64,000 bases of DNA, taken from Brevundimonas vesicularis (GTDB lineage Bacteria; Pseudomonadota; Alphaproteobacteria; Caulobacterales; Caulobacteraceae). The notes beneath the pieces were generated by a model. It had not been told where the DNA came from. It saw only the letters and a list, made by a program, of their open reading frames with translations, and made no database searches. This document shows, in pieces, positions 15,531-24,081 of this stretch (position 1 is its first letter; each line of letters begins with the position of its first letter). The DNA lies in contig NZ_CP114278.1 of assembly GCF_027105095.1 (NCBI RefSeq), positions 1,240,001 to 1,304,000 on the forward strand, given 5' to 3'. The position numbers and the translations under genes are program-made.

Positions 15531-17228
15531 ATGCTGACCGCCCTTTCCATTCGTGACGTTGTCCTGGTGGACGTGCTCGATCTTGAGGTCGAGAGCGGCC
15601 TGACCGTGCTGACCGGCGAAACCGGGGCCGGCAAGTCGATCATTCTGGACGCGCTCGGCCTGGCGCTCGGCGGGCGCGGCGATGCAGGCCTGGTGCGCAG
15701 TGGCGCCAAACAGGCGGTTGCCACCGCCGTCTTCTCCGCCCCCGACGATCCCGATCTGCTGGCCCTGATCGCCGACAAGGGATTCGATGTGCAGCCGGGG
15801 GAGGATTTGATCCTTCGGCGCGTCTTGGGCGCCGACGGTCGCAGCCGGGCCTATGTCAATGATCAGCCGGCCGGGGTGACCGCCGTGCGCGAGATCGGCG
15901 CGGCCTTGGTCGAGGTGCATGGACAGCATGAGACGGTGGGCCTGCTGGATTGGCGCACGCATCGCGCTTCGCTGGACGCCTATGGCGGGCTGCAGCCGCA
16001 GTTGTCTGCGGTCGCCTCGGCCTCAGCCAAGCTCAAGGCCGCCGAGGCCAAGCTGGCGGAGCTGAAGGCGCAGGCGGCGGACGCCGATGCGCGGCGCGAA
16101 GAGATCAGCCTGAACCTGTCCGAACTGGATGCGCTGGATCCGCGCGCCGACGAAGAGACGGAACTGGCAGGCGAACGCGCCCTGCTGGGCGCGGCCGAAA
16201 AGGCCATCGCGGATCTGGGCGACGCGCGCACCCAGCTGGGCGGCGACAAGTTGAGCCAGAAGCTGGGCGCGGCGTTGAGGGCCGTCGAACATGCGCGCCA
16301 GAGGGCAGGGCAGGCGGGCGCCGAGGGCGATCATCCGGTCATCGTCAAACTGTCGGCCGCCGTGGAGGCGATCGACCGCACCATGGTCGAGGCGGCGGAA
16401 GCCCTCGCCGCCGTGGACGCCGCCGCCGACGCCTTCGACTATGAGCCCGGCCGTCTGGACAAGGCGGAGGAGCGGTTGTTCGCCCTGCGCGCCGCCGCCC
16501 GCAAGCTGCACACCACCGTCGACGCCCTGCCGACCCTGCGCATTCGCCTGCGGGAGCAGCTCCGGCTGATCGAGGATGGCGAGGAGGCGCTGACCAATGC
16601 CGGGCGCGAGGCGGCGGAGGCGGCGGAAGCCTATGATCTGGCGGCCACTTTCCTGACCTCGGCGCGGGAAGCCGCCGCCGAGCGGCTGACCGCCGCCGTC
16701 ATGGCAGAACTGGGCCCGCTGAAGCTGGAGCGCGCGCGGTTCCGCGTGGCGCTGGAGCCGATCGAGGGCCGACGCGGGCCGGACGGCGTCGAGACGGTGC
16801 GCTTCCAGATCGCCACCAACGCCGGAACCGACTTCGGCCCGCTGGACGCCATCGCCTCGGGCGGCGAACTGGCGCGTTTCGCCCTGGCGATGAAGGCCGC
16901 CCTGGCGAGCCGCGAGGACATGCGCCAGCCCGTGATGATCTTCGACGAGGTCGATCAAGGCGTGGGCGGAGCGGTGGCCGAGGCGGTTGGTTCGCGCCTG
17001 AAACGCCTGTCGAGCGGCGCCCAGGTCCTGGTCGTGACCCACAGCCCCCAGGTCGCCGCGCGCGGCCATGCCCACTGGAAGGTGATGAAGGCCGACCGCG
17101 ACGGCCTGACCACCACCACCGTCGTCGCCCTGGACGACCAGCGTCGTCAGGAAGAGATCGCGCGCATGCTGTCAGGCGCTGAGATTACCGACGAAGCCCG
17201 AGCGGCGGCGCGCGCCTTGATCGGGTAA
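15531..17228 (+). CDS. recN: DNA repair protein RecN
   Basis: The 565-aa SMC-like ATPase has Walker A GETGAGKSIILDALG at residues 29-43. Two long coiled-coil stretches lie in the middle (rich in AEAKLAELKAQAADADARR-type heptads). The C-terminal ABC signature is ASGGELARFALAMK, with Walker B VMIFDEVDQGVGG. RecN acts in double-strand break repair by holding broken ends together. The length matches the family (550-570 aa). A strong terminator follows 8 bp after the stop. Confidence 0.97.
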   Translation: MLTALSIRDVVLVDVLDLEVESGLTVLTGETGAGKSIILDALGLALGGRGDAGLVRSGAKQAVATAVFSAPDDPDLLALIADKGFDVQPGEDLILRRVLGADGRSRAYVNDQPAGVTAVREIGAALVEVHGQHETVGLLDWRTHRASLDAYGGLQPQLSAVASASAKLKAAEAKLAELKAQAADADARREEISLNLSELDALDPRADEETELAGERALLGAAEKAIADLGDARTQLGGDKLSQKLGAALRAVEHARQRAGQAGAEGDHPVIVKLSAAVEAIDRTMVEAAEALAAVDAAADAFDYEPGRLDKAEERLFALRAAARKLHTTVDALPTLRIRLREQLRLIEDGEEALTNAGREAAEAAEAYDLAATFLTSAREAAAERLTAAVMAELGPLKLERARFRVALEPIEGRRGPDGVETVRFQIATNAGTDFGPLDAIASGGELARFALAMKAALASREDMRQPVMIFDEVDQGVGGAVAEAVGSRLKRLSSGAQVLVVTHSPQVAARGHAHWKVMKADRDGLTTTTVVALDDQRRQEEIARMLSGAEITDEARAAARALIG

Positions 17229-17235
17229 GACAAAA

Positions 17236-17259
17236 CCCCCGGAGCGCATGCTCCGGGGG
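17236..17259. terminator. Terminator between recN and the convergent secreted-protein gene
   Basis: A perfect 10-bp GC-rich stem (CCCCCGGAGC) with a GCAT loop lies between convergent stops at 17228 and 17280. An AAAA run just before it on the + strand gives UUUU for the minus-strand transcript. Confidence 0.85.
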
Positions 17260-17279
17260 CCGTCCAAATCAACTCAGGA

Positions 17280-17867
17280 TCAGTTGGGCTTGGCGCCGGC
17301 GTTGGCCGAGCCGTTTGCGCTGGCGCCGGCCGACAGCGCAACGCCGCTGCGTGAGGCGGAAGCCGAACCGCTGGCAGAGCCCGAGGTCGCCGCATCGCCG
17401 CGCGAGGTCGAGGCGGAGCTGGATGCGTCGCCCGAAGCCGAACCGGAAACCGAGGCGGAGTTCACGGTCGACACGGCGCCTTGAGCCAGACCGGACGCGC
17501 GATCACGTGCAGCGCCAGCGGTGGTTTGGGCTGTGCCGACCGTCGTCCTTGCCGTCGAGGCGGTGGCGTCGCGGGTGCGGGCCGCCGTGGCCTCAGCGCG
17601 GGCGCGGGCCTGTTGAGCGCGGCGTTCGGCGCGGGTCAGGGTGGAGGTCGCACGATCGGTGACGCGCGAGCTGTCCAGCGAACCGCCCAGGTTTCCGGTC
17701 AGCGAGCCGGCGCCCGTCGCGCCGCCGGTCAGGCCGCCGACCTGGCCGCCCAGGCTGCCGCCGAGATTGCCGCCCAGACCGCCCGAGCCGCCCAGGATCT
17801 GAGCCTGCGAGGCGCCGGCCAGCATCAGGCCGAAGGCGACGGTCGCGGTCATCAGGGTCTTTTTCAT
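17280..17867 (-). CDS. Secreted low-complexity Gly/Ser/Ala-rich protein (195 aa)
   Basis: A clean Sec signal peptide (MKKTLMTATVAFGLMLAGASQA) precedes a Gly-Leu-Gly repeat region (residues 25-60). A charged helical stretch rich in R/A/T follows (about 72-110), then a long Ser-Gly-Ala tail. There are no cysteines or catalytic motifs in the mature part. It is probably an exported structural or surface protein. No family recognised. Low-complexity composition makes homology searches unreliable. Confidence 0.8.
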   Translation of the reverse strand: MKKTLMTATVAFGLMLAGASQAQILGGSGGLGGNLGGSLGGQVGGLTGGATGAGSLTGNLGGSLDSSRVTDRATSTLTRAERRAQQARARAEATAARTRDATASTARTTVGTAQTTAGAARDRASGLAQGAVSTVNSASVSGSASGDASSSASTSRGDAATSGSASGSASASRSGVALSAGASANGSANAGAKPN

Positions 17868-17957
17868 GGTCGTATCTCCTGTTGTTCCGGGCTTTGATCG
17901 CCCTCACATCGTCCAACGACGCCGTCGGTCAGTTTCATCCCGGCAGACGAATCTTTT

Positions 17958-19244
17958 TTACGACGGCAGTCGACCGCGCGCGCCGACAGCGGCGGGCGGG
18001 GTGCGAAGGGAGAGGCCCACCACACCTTGTCCATAGACGGCGTCGCGGCCGGATGCGCCGGCGTCGATCGCGTTCAAACCCTGGCGGCCGGACTTCCCGA
18101 TCAGGCCTGCGACCAGCGGCGCGGCGAAGGAGGTGCCGCGCACCGAAACGAAACTGCCGGCGCGTCCGGCGGCGGCCATGTCGGCGCCCGGCGCGGCGTA
18201 ATCGACCTGATCTCCGCGCCCCGCTTCGGGAAGGAGGCGGCCCTGGGCGTTGACGGCGGTGACGCCGATGACCTGGGGATAGGCGGCGGGATAGAGGGGC
18301 GGGGCGGCGGGGCCGTCGTTTCCGACCGCAGCGACTAGGATGACGCCGCGCCGCTGCGCCGCCGAAACCGCCCGTTCGATCAGGGCGTTGCGCGGCCCGA
18401 CCAGACTGATGTTCACGACGGCGACGTGGCGTTCGACCATCCAGGCCAGGGCCGAGGCCAAGGCTGTCGCCGACCCGCCGGCCGCGCGACCGCCGTAGAT
18501 GTCTGCCACCAAAAGCGCCGCGCCGGGATCGCCCCCCTTGAAGACCCCCACATCCCCGACCATCAACGACGCGACCGCTGTGCCGTGCGCGCCCATCTGC
18601 GGCGGGCCAGAAAAGCCGCGTTGTTCGATGGCCGATCCGGCGAGGGCCGGGTGGGTCGCTTCGACGCCTGTGTCGATTAATCCGAGGCGGGCGCCCGGCG
18701 CGGCGCCGTTCGTCTGTGCAGAAGCGGGCGGCGCGAAAGGTGCGGCCGCCATTCCGGCAGGAGAGGCGACGTGGTTGTAGGTGATTTCAGCGCCGGGCGC
18801 CATTTCGCGAAGCCGTCGCACCGCGCGATCCAGCGTCAGGCGACGCGGGGGCGCCAAGACCACGATCGACAGGTCAAGCGCGTCAAGACGCTCTTCGCGC
18901 AGAACGACGAAGCCCGCAGCCAGAGCCTGGTCCCGCGCGTGCTGCGGCAGATCAACCGCCACGACCTCGCCCGTGACCACGGGCCAGCCATTCGGATCCG
19001 TCTGGAGCGCGCCGCGCGAGCCTCGAACCAGATCGGTCAGGCGCCCAGGCGCCCTGAGCGCATCCTCGACGGTATCGCGCGCCAGACCTTCAAGCGTTCC
19101 CCTTTGCGGAATGCGGTCCGTCAGGCCTGAAGGCAGCGACGGAAGCGTTGACGGCAGGCCGATCTGCGCCATGGCCGGCGAGGCGACCACGCAAGCCACA
19201 AGCGTCGCCGCCATCCATCCGATCGTCAGCCGGTTCAAAATCAC
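17958..19244 (-). CDS. Subtilisin-like (S8) serine protease, exported
   Basis: A signal peptide (MILNRLTIGWMAATLVACVVASPAMA) is followed by a ~170-residue prodomain-like region and an S8 catalytic domain. The catalytic triad is visible: Asp in GLIDTGVEATHP, His in GAHGTAVASL and Ser in RGTSFAAPLVAG. The enzyme should act in the periplasm or outside the cell. It is divergent from the ECF sigma factor gene with 123 bp between them, so that sigma factor may control it or it may be part of the signalling path; this is inferred from position. Confidence 0.92.
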   Translation of the reverse strand: MILNRLTIGWMAATLVACVVASPAMAQIGLPSTLPSLPSGLTDRIPQRGTLEGLARDTVEDALRAPGRLTDLVRGSRGALQTDPNGWPVVTGEVVAVDLPQHARDQALAAGFVVLREERLDALDLSIVVLAPPRRLTLDRAVRRLREMAPGAEITYNHVASPAGMAAAPFAPPASAQTNGAAPGARLGLIDTGVEATHPALAGSAIEQRGFSGPPQMGAHGTAVASLMVGDVGVFKGGDPGAALLVADIYGGRAAGGSATALASALAWMVERHVAVVNISLVGPRNALIERAVSAAQRRGVILVAAVGNDGPAAPPLYPAAYPQVIGVTAVNAQGRLLPEAGRGDQVDYAAPGADMAAAGRAGSFVSVRGTSFAAPLVAGLIGKSGRQGLNAIDAGASGRDAVYGQGVVGLSLRTPPAAVGARGRLPS

Positions 19245-19313
19245 CCGATCCGCTCCTTGCGCCGTCTTGCATCGTCAGGCGATCCATTCGCCTATGCCCA
19301 TTCGCTTGTGACA

Positions 19314-19349
19314 AGGGATGAAACGCGCCGCGCCGTGCGTTTCATCCCT
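19314..19349. promoter_or_regulatory. 13-bp inverted repeat upstream of the ECF sigma gene
   Basis: AGGGATGAAACGC at 19314-19326 is perfectly mirrored at 19337-19349 around a 10-base spacer, ending 18 bp before the sigma-factor start. It could be a divergent pair of ECF promoter elements or an operator, or form an RNA hairpin in the leader. Confidence 0.6.
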
Positions 19350-19367
19350 CATGACAGAGGAACACGC

Positions 19368-19871
19368 GTGGACGAATTTCAGACGGAGTTGGTGGCGATG
19401 CTTCCGCGCCTTCGCCGGTTCGCGCGCGTTCTGCGGCCCCAGGACGCCGACGCTCAGGATCTTGTGCAACACACGGTCGAGCGCGCCCTGGCCTCTCGAA
19501 AGGGGTTCAGGGCGGGCACGCGGTTGGACAGTTGGGCGTTCACGATCATGAGACGGATCGCCATAGACGACGGTCGAAAGGCCCAGCGGTGGTCCCGCGT
19601 GGTCTCGCCCGAGGACGACGCCACGCCGCAGGCGCCCGATCCGGCCCAGGCCGGCGAGGGGTTGCGCACCGACGCCCTGGCTGCGCGCGACGCGATCCAC
19701 GCCCTGCCGGACGATCAGCGTCAGGCTGTGGCCTTGGTCCTGATCGAGGGCCTGTCCTACGCCGAGGCGGCGCAGGTTCTGGGCGTGCCCGCCGGCACAT
19801 TGACCAGCCGACTGGTGCGGGGCCGCCAGACCCTGGTCGAAGTTCTCGCCGCCCAAGGAATAACCGGATGA
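19368..19871 (+). CDS. ECF-family RNA polymerase sigma factor (167 aa)
   Basis: Region 2 is visible (DADAQDLVQHTVERAL ... LDSWAFTIMRRIAIDDGRK), as is region 4 (LPDDQRQAVALVLIEGLSYAEAAQVLGVPAGTLTSRL). The length is typical of group 4 sigma factors. The start is GTG at 19368 behind AGAGGAAC; earlier in-frame starts would overlap the palindrome. The following anti-sigma gene overlaps it by 4 bp, so the pair is co-expressed. Confidence 0.93.
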   Translation: MDEFQTELVAMLPRLRRFARVLRPQDADAQDLVQHTVERALASRKGFRAGTRLDSWAFTIMRRIAIDDGRKAQRWSRVVSPEDDATPQAPDPAQAGEGLRTDALAARDAIHALPDDQRQAVALVLIEGLSYAEAAQVLGVPAGTLTSRLVRGRQTLVEVLAAQGITG

Positions 19872-20590
19872 TCCGCTACGACGACGAAACCCTGATGCGG
19901 CGGATCGACGGCGAAATGCCCGTCGTCGAGCGTGACCGGATCGATGCGGCGGCTGCAAGCGACGCCGATCTGGCGGTTCGGCTGGCGGCGCTGCGGACGA
20001 CCGGCGCCGCTGCGCGCGCCGCCTTCCCGATCCAGAGCGATGCGCGCGATGCGGATCTGGCCCGGCTCATCATGGCGTCGGGCGCCACGCCGACGAAAAG
20101 CGCAGGCTGGAAGCTCTGGCTCGGCCAAGCGTTTGCGCCCCGGTCGGCCGTCATCTGGGGCGGTCTGGCGACGACGGCCTTCGTCGCCGGCCTGCTGATC
20201 GCGCCGTCACTGAACGGGTCGAACGGGTTCGCCCTGACCAGCGACGGCGCCGTGGCGGACGCCGAGCTGGTGCGAGTGCTCGACACGGGCCTGGCGGCCG
20301 ACGGGGCTGATGCCCAGGGGCGGGCGGTCGGACTGACGTTCCGCAACGCGGAAGGAAACTGGTGTCGGACCTTCACCGCCAAGCAGGACGGGGTCGCGGG
20401 ACTGGTCTGTCGCCAAGGCGAGGCCTGGCGGCTGCAGGCCCTGGCGCCGGTTGGGGCTCCGGGGGGTGAAATCCGCACGGCCTCCAGCGACACGCCTGCC
20501 GTCGTGCTCGCGGCTGTCGATGCGACCATCGCCGGAGATGCCGTGGACACCGCCGCCGAACGGCGCGCGCGCGACGACGGTTGGCGTTAG
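19868..20590 (+). CDS. Predicted membrane anti-sigma factor (240 aa)
   Basis: The N-terminal 85 residues are cytoplasmic and helical (DDETLMRRIDGEMP..., like anti-sigma domains). A single membrane segment follows near residues 97-117 (SAVIWGGLATTAFVAGLLIAP), then a ~120-residue periplasmic domain with two cysteines (NWCRTF, LVCRQG). The zinc-binding HxxxCxxC motif of ZAS anti-sigmas is absent. It starts inside the sigma stop codon (ATGA). Release of the sigma factor presumably follows an envelope signal. Confidence 0.85.
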   Translation: MIRYDDETLMRRIDGEMPVVERDRIDAAAASDADLAVRLAALRTTGAAARAAFPIQSDARDADLARLIMASGATPTKSAGWKLWLGQAFAPRSAVIWGGLATTAFVAGLLIAPSLNGSNGFALTSDGAVADAELVRVLDTGLAADGADAQGRAVGLTFRNAEGNWCRTFTAKQDGVAGLVCRQGEAWRLQALAPVGAPGGEIRTASSDTPAVVLAAVDATIAGDAVDTAAERRARDDGWR

Positions 20591-21492
20591 GCGCCCAGAA
20601 TCCAGCCTTCTTCCTGTTCGACCTGGGCGATCAGTTCGGGCGTCGCGTCCTTGGGCGGGGCGAACGCCTTGGCCAGGTCGCCGGCCTCGTCCATCCGGGC
20701 GAGGGCCTCGGCCGTGGAGCGGACCTGGGCCTGGTCCTTGAACTCACCGGGTTGAGGCTTGGTCTCGTGCATCGACGGCCAAACCTCGACAACCAGGGCC
20801 GACAGGGGTTCCACGTCATCGGGCGTCAGCGCGCGCCAGCCGGTGCCGAGGGGCCAGACGGCGCCTGACGGGCCGAGGCTTTCTAGCAGACGACGCACAG
20901 CCGGGATGCCGACCAGGGTCTGGCCGCCCACGGCGCCGGCGCCGTGCATCTGCCAAACGCTCTTGGGCTGAAGCCGGCCCTTGCGAGCGGCGTTTTCGGT
21001 GGCGCGAAACTCAGGGATTTCGGCGCCGGAGCCTGCGGGCGGTTTGGTCGTGGTCAACCAGCGCTGGGCCTGTTTGGCCGGCGCGCCCCACAGGGGCCAG
21101 GCCTCGTCGGTCATCAGCCGGTTTATCTTGGCCGCGACTTGATAGCGGTTGTTGGTGTTGTCGGCCTTGTCCACGATGTTGGAGGCGATGAACTTCCACA
21201 TGGCTTGCCACGGGGTTCCGTCCAGCTTTAGCCGCGCGGCCGTGCCGACGGGATAACCGAAGTTGAAGTCCAGCCCGACCAGCACCCGGTCGCCGCGCTT
21301 TCTGTGGTCCGCCAGGATCGAGGCCAGCAGGGCTTCGCCCTCGGCCCGGGTCGCGACATTGTGCGTCTCGGTGTAGAGGCGGAAACGCACGTCGCGTTTG
21401 GCCACGCCGATCCACAGCGAGGTGTCGCCGAGCTTCTTGGTTTCGGCGGCGGTCCAGTCGGCGACGATATAGGCGTCGAAAAGGCGGGCCAA
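20587..21492 (-). CDS. Conserved-looking protein, possible RNase H-fold (DUF429-like), 301 aa
   Basis: The N-terminus has the alternating strands of an RNase H-like fold with acidic residues (AYIVADWTAAETKK, LVGLDFNFGYPVG), similar to DUF429-type proteins. No signal peptide or membrane segment. The central NRYQVAAKINRLM and PLWGAPAKQAQRWL segments look conserved, but I cannot name a reaction. It overlaps the anti-sigma gene tail to tail by 4 bp. Confidence 0.75.
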   Translation of the reverse strand: MARLFDAYIVADWTAAETKKLGDTSLWIGVAKRDVRFRLYTETHNVATRAEGEALLASILADHRKRGDRVLVGLDFNFGYPVGTAARLKLDGTPWQAMWKFIASNIVDKADNTNNRYQVAAKINRLMTDEAWPLWGAPAKQAQRWLTTTKPPAGSGAEIPEFRATENAARKGRLQPKSVWQMHGAGAVGGQTLVGIPAVRRLLESLGPSGAVWPLGTGWRALTPDDVEPLSALVVEVWPSMHETKPQPGEFKDQAQVRSTAEALARMDEAGDLAKAFAPPKDATPELIAQVEQEEGWILGA

Positions 21493-21581
21493 GGCGGCCT
21501 CCCTGATAAAAGGCGTGTCGGTTAGGAGTGAGCCGGGCTTCTAACGCCGCATCGCGGCGACTGAAAGGCCCATACGCCGTC

Positions 21582-22097
21582 TCAGCCCTTCAGCAGGGCC
21601 TCCAGATGCGACAGCCAGCGCCGGCCGAGACGAAGCGCCTCGCCGGGGGAGCCGGTCTGGACAGGCAGGGCGGCGTCCCACAGGGCCAGTTCGAACTCCG
21701 GGTGGCGGGCGTCGGCGAACATCAGCCGCAGCACCACCTGTTCGGCGTCGGGGGCCAGCACGTCCAGCGACTTGCGCGCCTCGCCGCGACGGATGCGGGC
21801 GACGACATGGCCGTCCACGATGATCTCGCCCCCCTCCACCTCATCGAAGGCATAGACCAGGCCATGGGCGCCGTTGGCCCACAGCACGACGACCTGTTCG
21901 ACGTCGAAATTCAGGGCGCAGGCGCGACCTTCGCCAGGCGATAAGGCTTCGACCTCTGGCGCGGCGCCCAGGGTCTTGAGCATGGCGCGGTGTAGGCGGC
22001 GCGGCGGCTCCATCCACCACGACAGCGCCAGGGCCAGGGTCGTCAGCAGGGCCGCCGCGAGGGCGATCAGCAACACCACCCGCAAGACGTCGGCCAT
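21582..22097 (-). CDS. Unknown membrane-anchored protein (171 aa)
   Basis: One N-terminal membrane segment (residues 4-27, VLRVVLLIALAAALLTTLALAL) is followed by a ~140-residue soluble domain rich in beta strands. No motifs or family recognised. It begins 5 bp after the xthA stop on the same strand, so it is probably its operon partner. Confidence 0.8.
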   Translation of the reverse strand: MADVLRVVLLIALAAALLTTLALALSWWMEPPRRLHRAMLKTLGAAPEVEALSPGEGRACALNFDVEQVVVLWANGAHGLVYAFDEVEGGEIIVDGHVVARIRRGEARKSLDVLAPDAEQVVLRLMFADARHPEFELALWDAALPVQTGSPGEALRLGRRWLSHLEALLKG

Positions 22098-22102
22098 GGT
22101 CG

Positions 22103-22888
22103 TCAGGCCTCCAGATCGAGCTCGACCACCACGGGGACGTGGTCGCTGGGTTTTTCCATGTCCCGGGCGTCGCGATGGGTCTCGATCCCCCGGAACCGGT
22201 CGGCGGCCTGGGGTGACAGCAGGGCGAAGTCGATACGGATGCCATGGTCACGCTGCCAGGCGCCGGCCTGATAGTCCCAGAAGGTGTAGGTCCCGGCCGG
22301 TTCGCCGCCGATCTCGTGCGCGTCGGCCAGACCCAAATTCTTCAGGGCGCGGAAAGCCTGGCGGCTCTGAGGCTGGAACAGGGCGTCGTCGGTCCAGGCG
22401 GCCGGATTTTTCGCGTCCTCCGCCTCGGGGATGACGTTGTAGTCGCCGCACAGGACCAGCGGCTCCTCGAACGCCAGCAGACCCTGGGCATGGCGGTTCA
22501 ACCGGTCGAACCAGGCCAGTTTGTAATCGAACTTCTCGGTCCCGATCGGATTGCCGTTCGGCAGATAGATGGCGCCGACGCGAATGGGCCGGGGCGCCTC
22601 GACCAGGGCCTCGATATAGCGCGCCTGTTCGTCAGTCTCGTCGCCAGGCAGGCCGCGCCGGATGTCGGACAGCGGGTATTTCGACAGAAGGGCGACGCCG
22701 TTGTAGCTCTTCTGCCCGTGGGTCTCGACATTGTAGCCCAGGCTCTCGAAAGCCTCGCGCGGGAACTTCTCGTCCACGCATTTGATCTCCTGGAAACAGG
22801 CGACGTCGGGTGCGGCCTGCTCCAGCCACGCCAGCACGGTGGGCAGGCGGGCGTTGACGGAGTTCACGTTCCAGGTGGCGATGCGCAT
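22103..22888 (-). CDS. xthA: Exodeoxyribonuclease III
   Basis: The 261-aa EEP-fold nuclease has the family segments ATWNVNSVNARL, FQEIKC (metal-binding Glu), YNGVALLSK, LCGDYNVIPEA (catalytic Asp/Asn) and the C-terminal KPSDHVPVVVEL (catalytic Asp-His). XthA acts in base-excision repair as an AP endonuclease and 3'-phosphatase. The length is normal. A membrane-protein gene follows closely on the same strand. Confidence 0.95.
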   Translation of the reverse strand: MRIATWNVNSVNARLPTVLAWLEQAAPDVACFQEIKCVDEKFPREAFESLGYNVETHGQKSYNGVALLSKYPLSDIRRGLPGDETDEQARYIEALVEAPRPIRVGAIYLPNGNPIGTEKFDYKLAWFDRLNRHAQGLLAFEEPLVLCGDYNVIPEAEDAKNPAAWTDDALFQPQSRQAFRALKNLGLADAHEIGGEPAGTYTFWDYQAGAWQRDHGIRIDFALLSPQAADRFRGIETHRDARDMEKPSDHVPVVVELDLEA

Positions 22889-22939
22889 GACCGCGACGCT
22901 AGGCTGCGTCTCGGTTTTGGAAAAGAGGGCGCAAAAGAA

Positions 22940-22969
22940 AAGGGCCGCCGGATCGCTCCGACGGCCCTT
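22940..22969. terminator. Terminator upstream of xthA, at the end of the repeat-protein gene
   Basis: Arms AAGGGCCG and CGGCCCTT with further internal pairing form a ~13-bp imperfect stem just downstream (minus strand) of the gene ending at 22990. Confidence 0.75.
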
Positions 22970-22989
22970 CGATCAGTCGATTGATCGGC

Positions 22990-23955
22990 TTACGGACGAC
23001 CGCCGGCGGGCGCCGCAGCAGCGGCCGGAGCCGTCGTCAACTTGCAGCCGCCGCCGATCTGCTGGGCGGTGGCGCAAGGGTAGATTTGCTGAACGACGTT
23101 TTCGGCGTTCAAGCGAGCGATGACGCCATCGGCGCCGTCGCACTTGGCCTCATAAAAGACGCCGTTGGCGTTCTGACCCATCAGGCGGGCTTCGGTGACG
23201 TTGCAGGGGGCCGCTTCCGAACCGGCCAGAAGCATCTTCACGAAGGCGGCGTTTTCAGCGGTCGTTGTGAACTCGCACGTCCCATGCTCAGCGACGATCT
23301 GAATGCAGGGTGTTTTCGTCCAAGTCGCGGCCTGCTGCTTGATCCAGTAGCCAGGCCCGTCCGAGCAGCCAACCTCATAAACGACTGCGCCGTCGTTGGA
23401 CCGGCCGCGCAGCTTAGCCTGATCAACGGTGCAGGCGACGCCGGCGTCCTTCGCATACTGGCGCAGGAATTTCTGGACGTCGGTATTGGCCGCCAGCGTG
23501 CACTGAGCGGGCGATGCAGTCGGATCGGCTGCGCGCGCCACGTCGGCGGAATGCGCCAGAATGATGCAGCTGCTTGCTTCGGGCGGAGTTTTGGTTTCGA
23601 CGATGTAGCCCGGTGCGGTTCCGCAGGCGACTTCATAAACCGTCGTGTCGGCCGCAGTCTTGCCCAGTAGCTTGGCTTCGCTGACCTGACAGCCCGTGGT
23701 CGTCAGGGCCATCTGCGCCTGGGCGGCGGCCAGGATTTGCTCGGGCGTCGGCGGGGCAGGCGCGCGTTCGCGGCGTGGACGGGCAGAGGCTCGCGAGCCG
23801 CTGCTCTGCCTTACGGCAGACTCGTTGTCGGCGGTCTGCGGAATTTGCTGCTGCTGTTGCGGTTGCTGTCGCTCCTGATCCTGCGCCGTGGCGGGCGCGA
23901 CGGCGAAGGCGCTGAACACAAGCGCCGCAAAGGCGGCGGCGAGGCGGGACTTCAT
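22990..23955 (-). CDS. Exported protein with three ~75-residue internal repeats (321 aa)
   Basis: The start at 23955 gives a good signal peptide (MKSRLAAAFAALVFSAFAVAPATAQ); an upstream in-frame start would bury it. A Gln-rich and Arg/Pro-rich linker follows (to about residue 70). Three similar units then begin with C-x-V-x-x-A-[KR]-L-x-G and contain VYEVACGTAPGY, VYEVGCSDGPGY and FYEAKCDGADGV. Paired cysteines in each unit suggest disulfide-stabilised periplasmic domains. Function unknown. Confidence 0.85.
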   Translation of the reverse strand: MKSRLAAAFAALVFSAFAVAPATAQDQERQQPQQQQQIPQTADNESAVRQSSGSRASARPRRERAPAPPTPEQILAAAQAQMALTTTGCQVSEAKLLGKTAADTTVYEVACGTAPGYIVETKTPPEASSCIILAHSADVARAADPTASPAQCTLAANTDVQKFLRQYAKDAGVACTVDQAKLRGRSNDGAVVYEVGCSDGPGYWIKQQAATWTKTPCIQIVAEHGTCEFTTTAENAAFVKMLLAGSEAAPCNVTEARLMGQNANGVFYEAKCDGADGVIARLNAENVVQQIYPCATAQQIGGGCKLTTAPAAAAAPAGGRP

Positions 23956-24081
23956 GGAAACACCTTGGGTTTCTGAATGCATGGCCGCTTCGTGGCGGTG
24001 TATTTGGGCGGGGTCAAGGCGGGTGTGGACGGCGGCGAGGGACACGGGCTAAGTATCTGCGCGTTTCGATTGGAGACTGAC

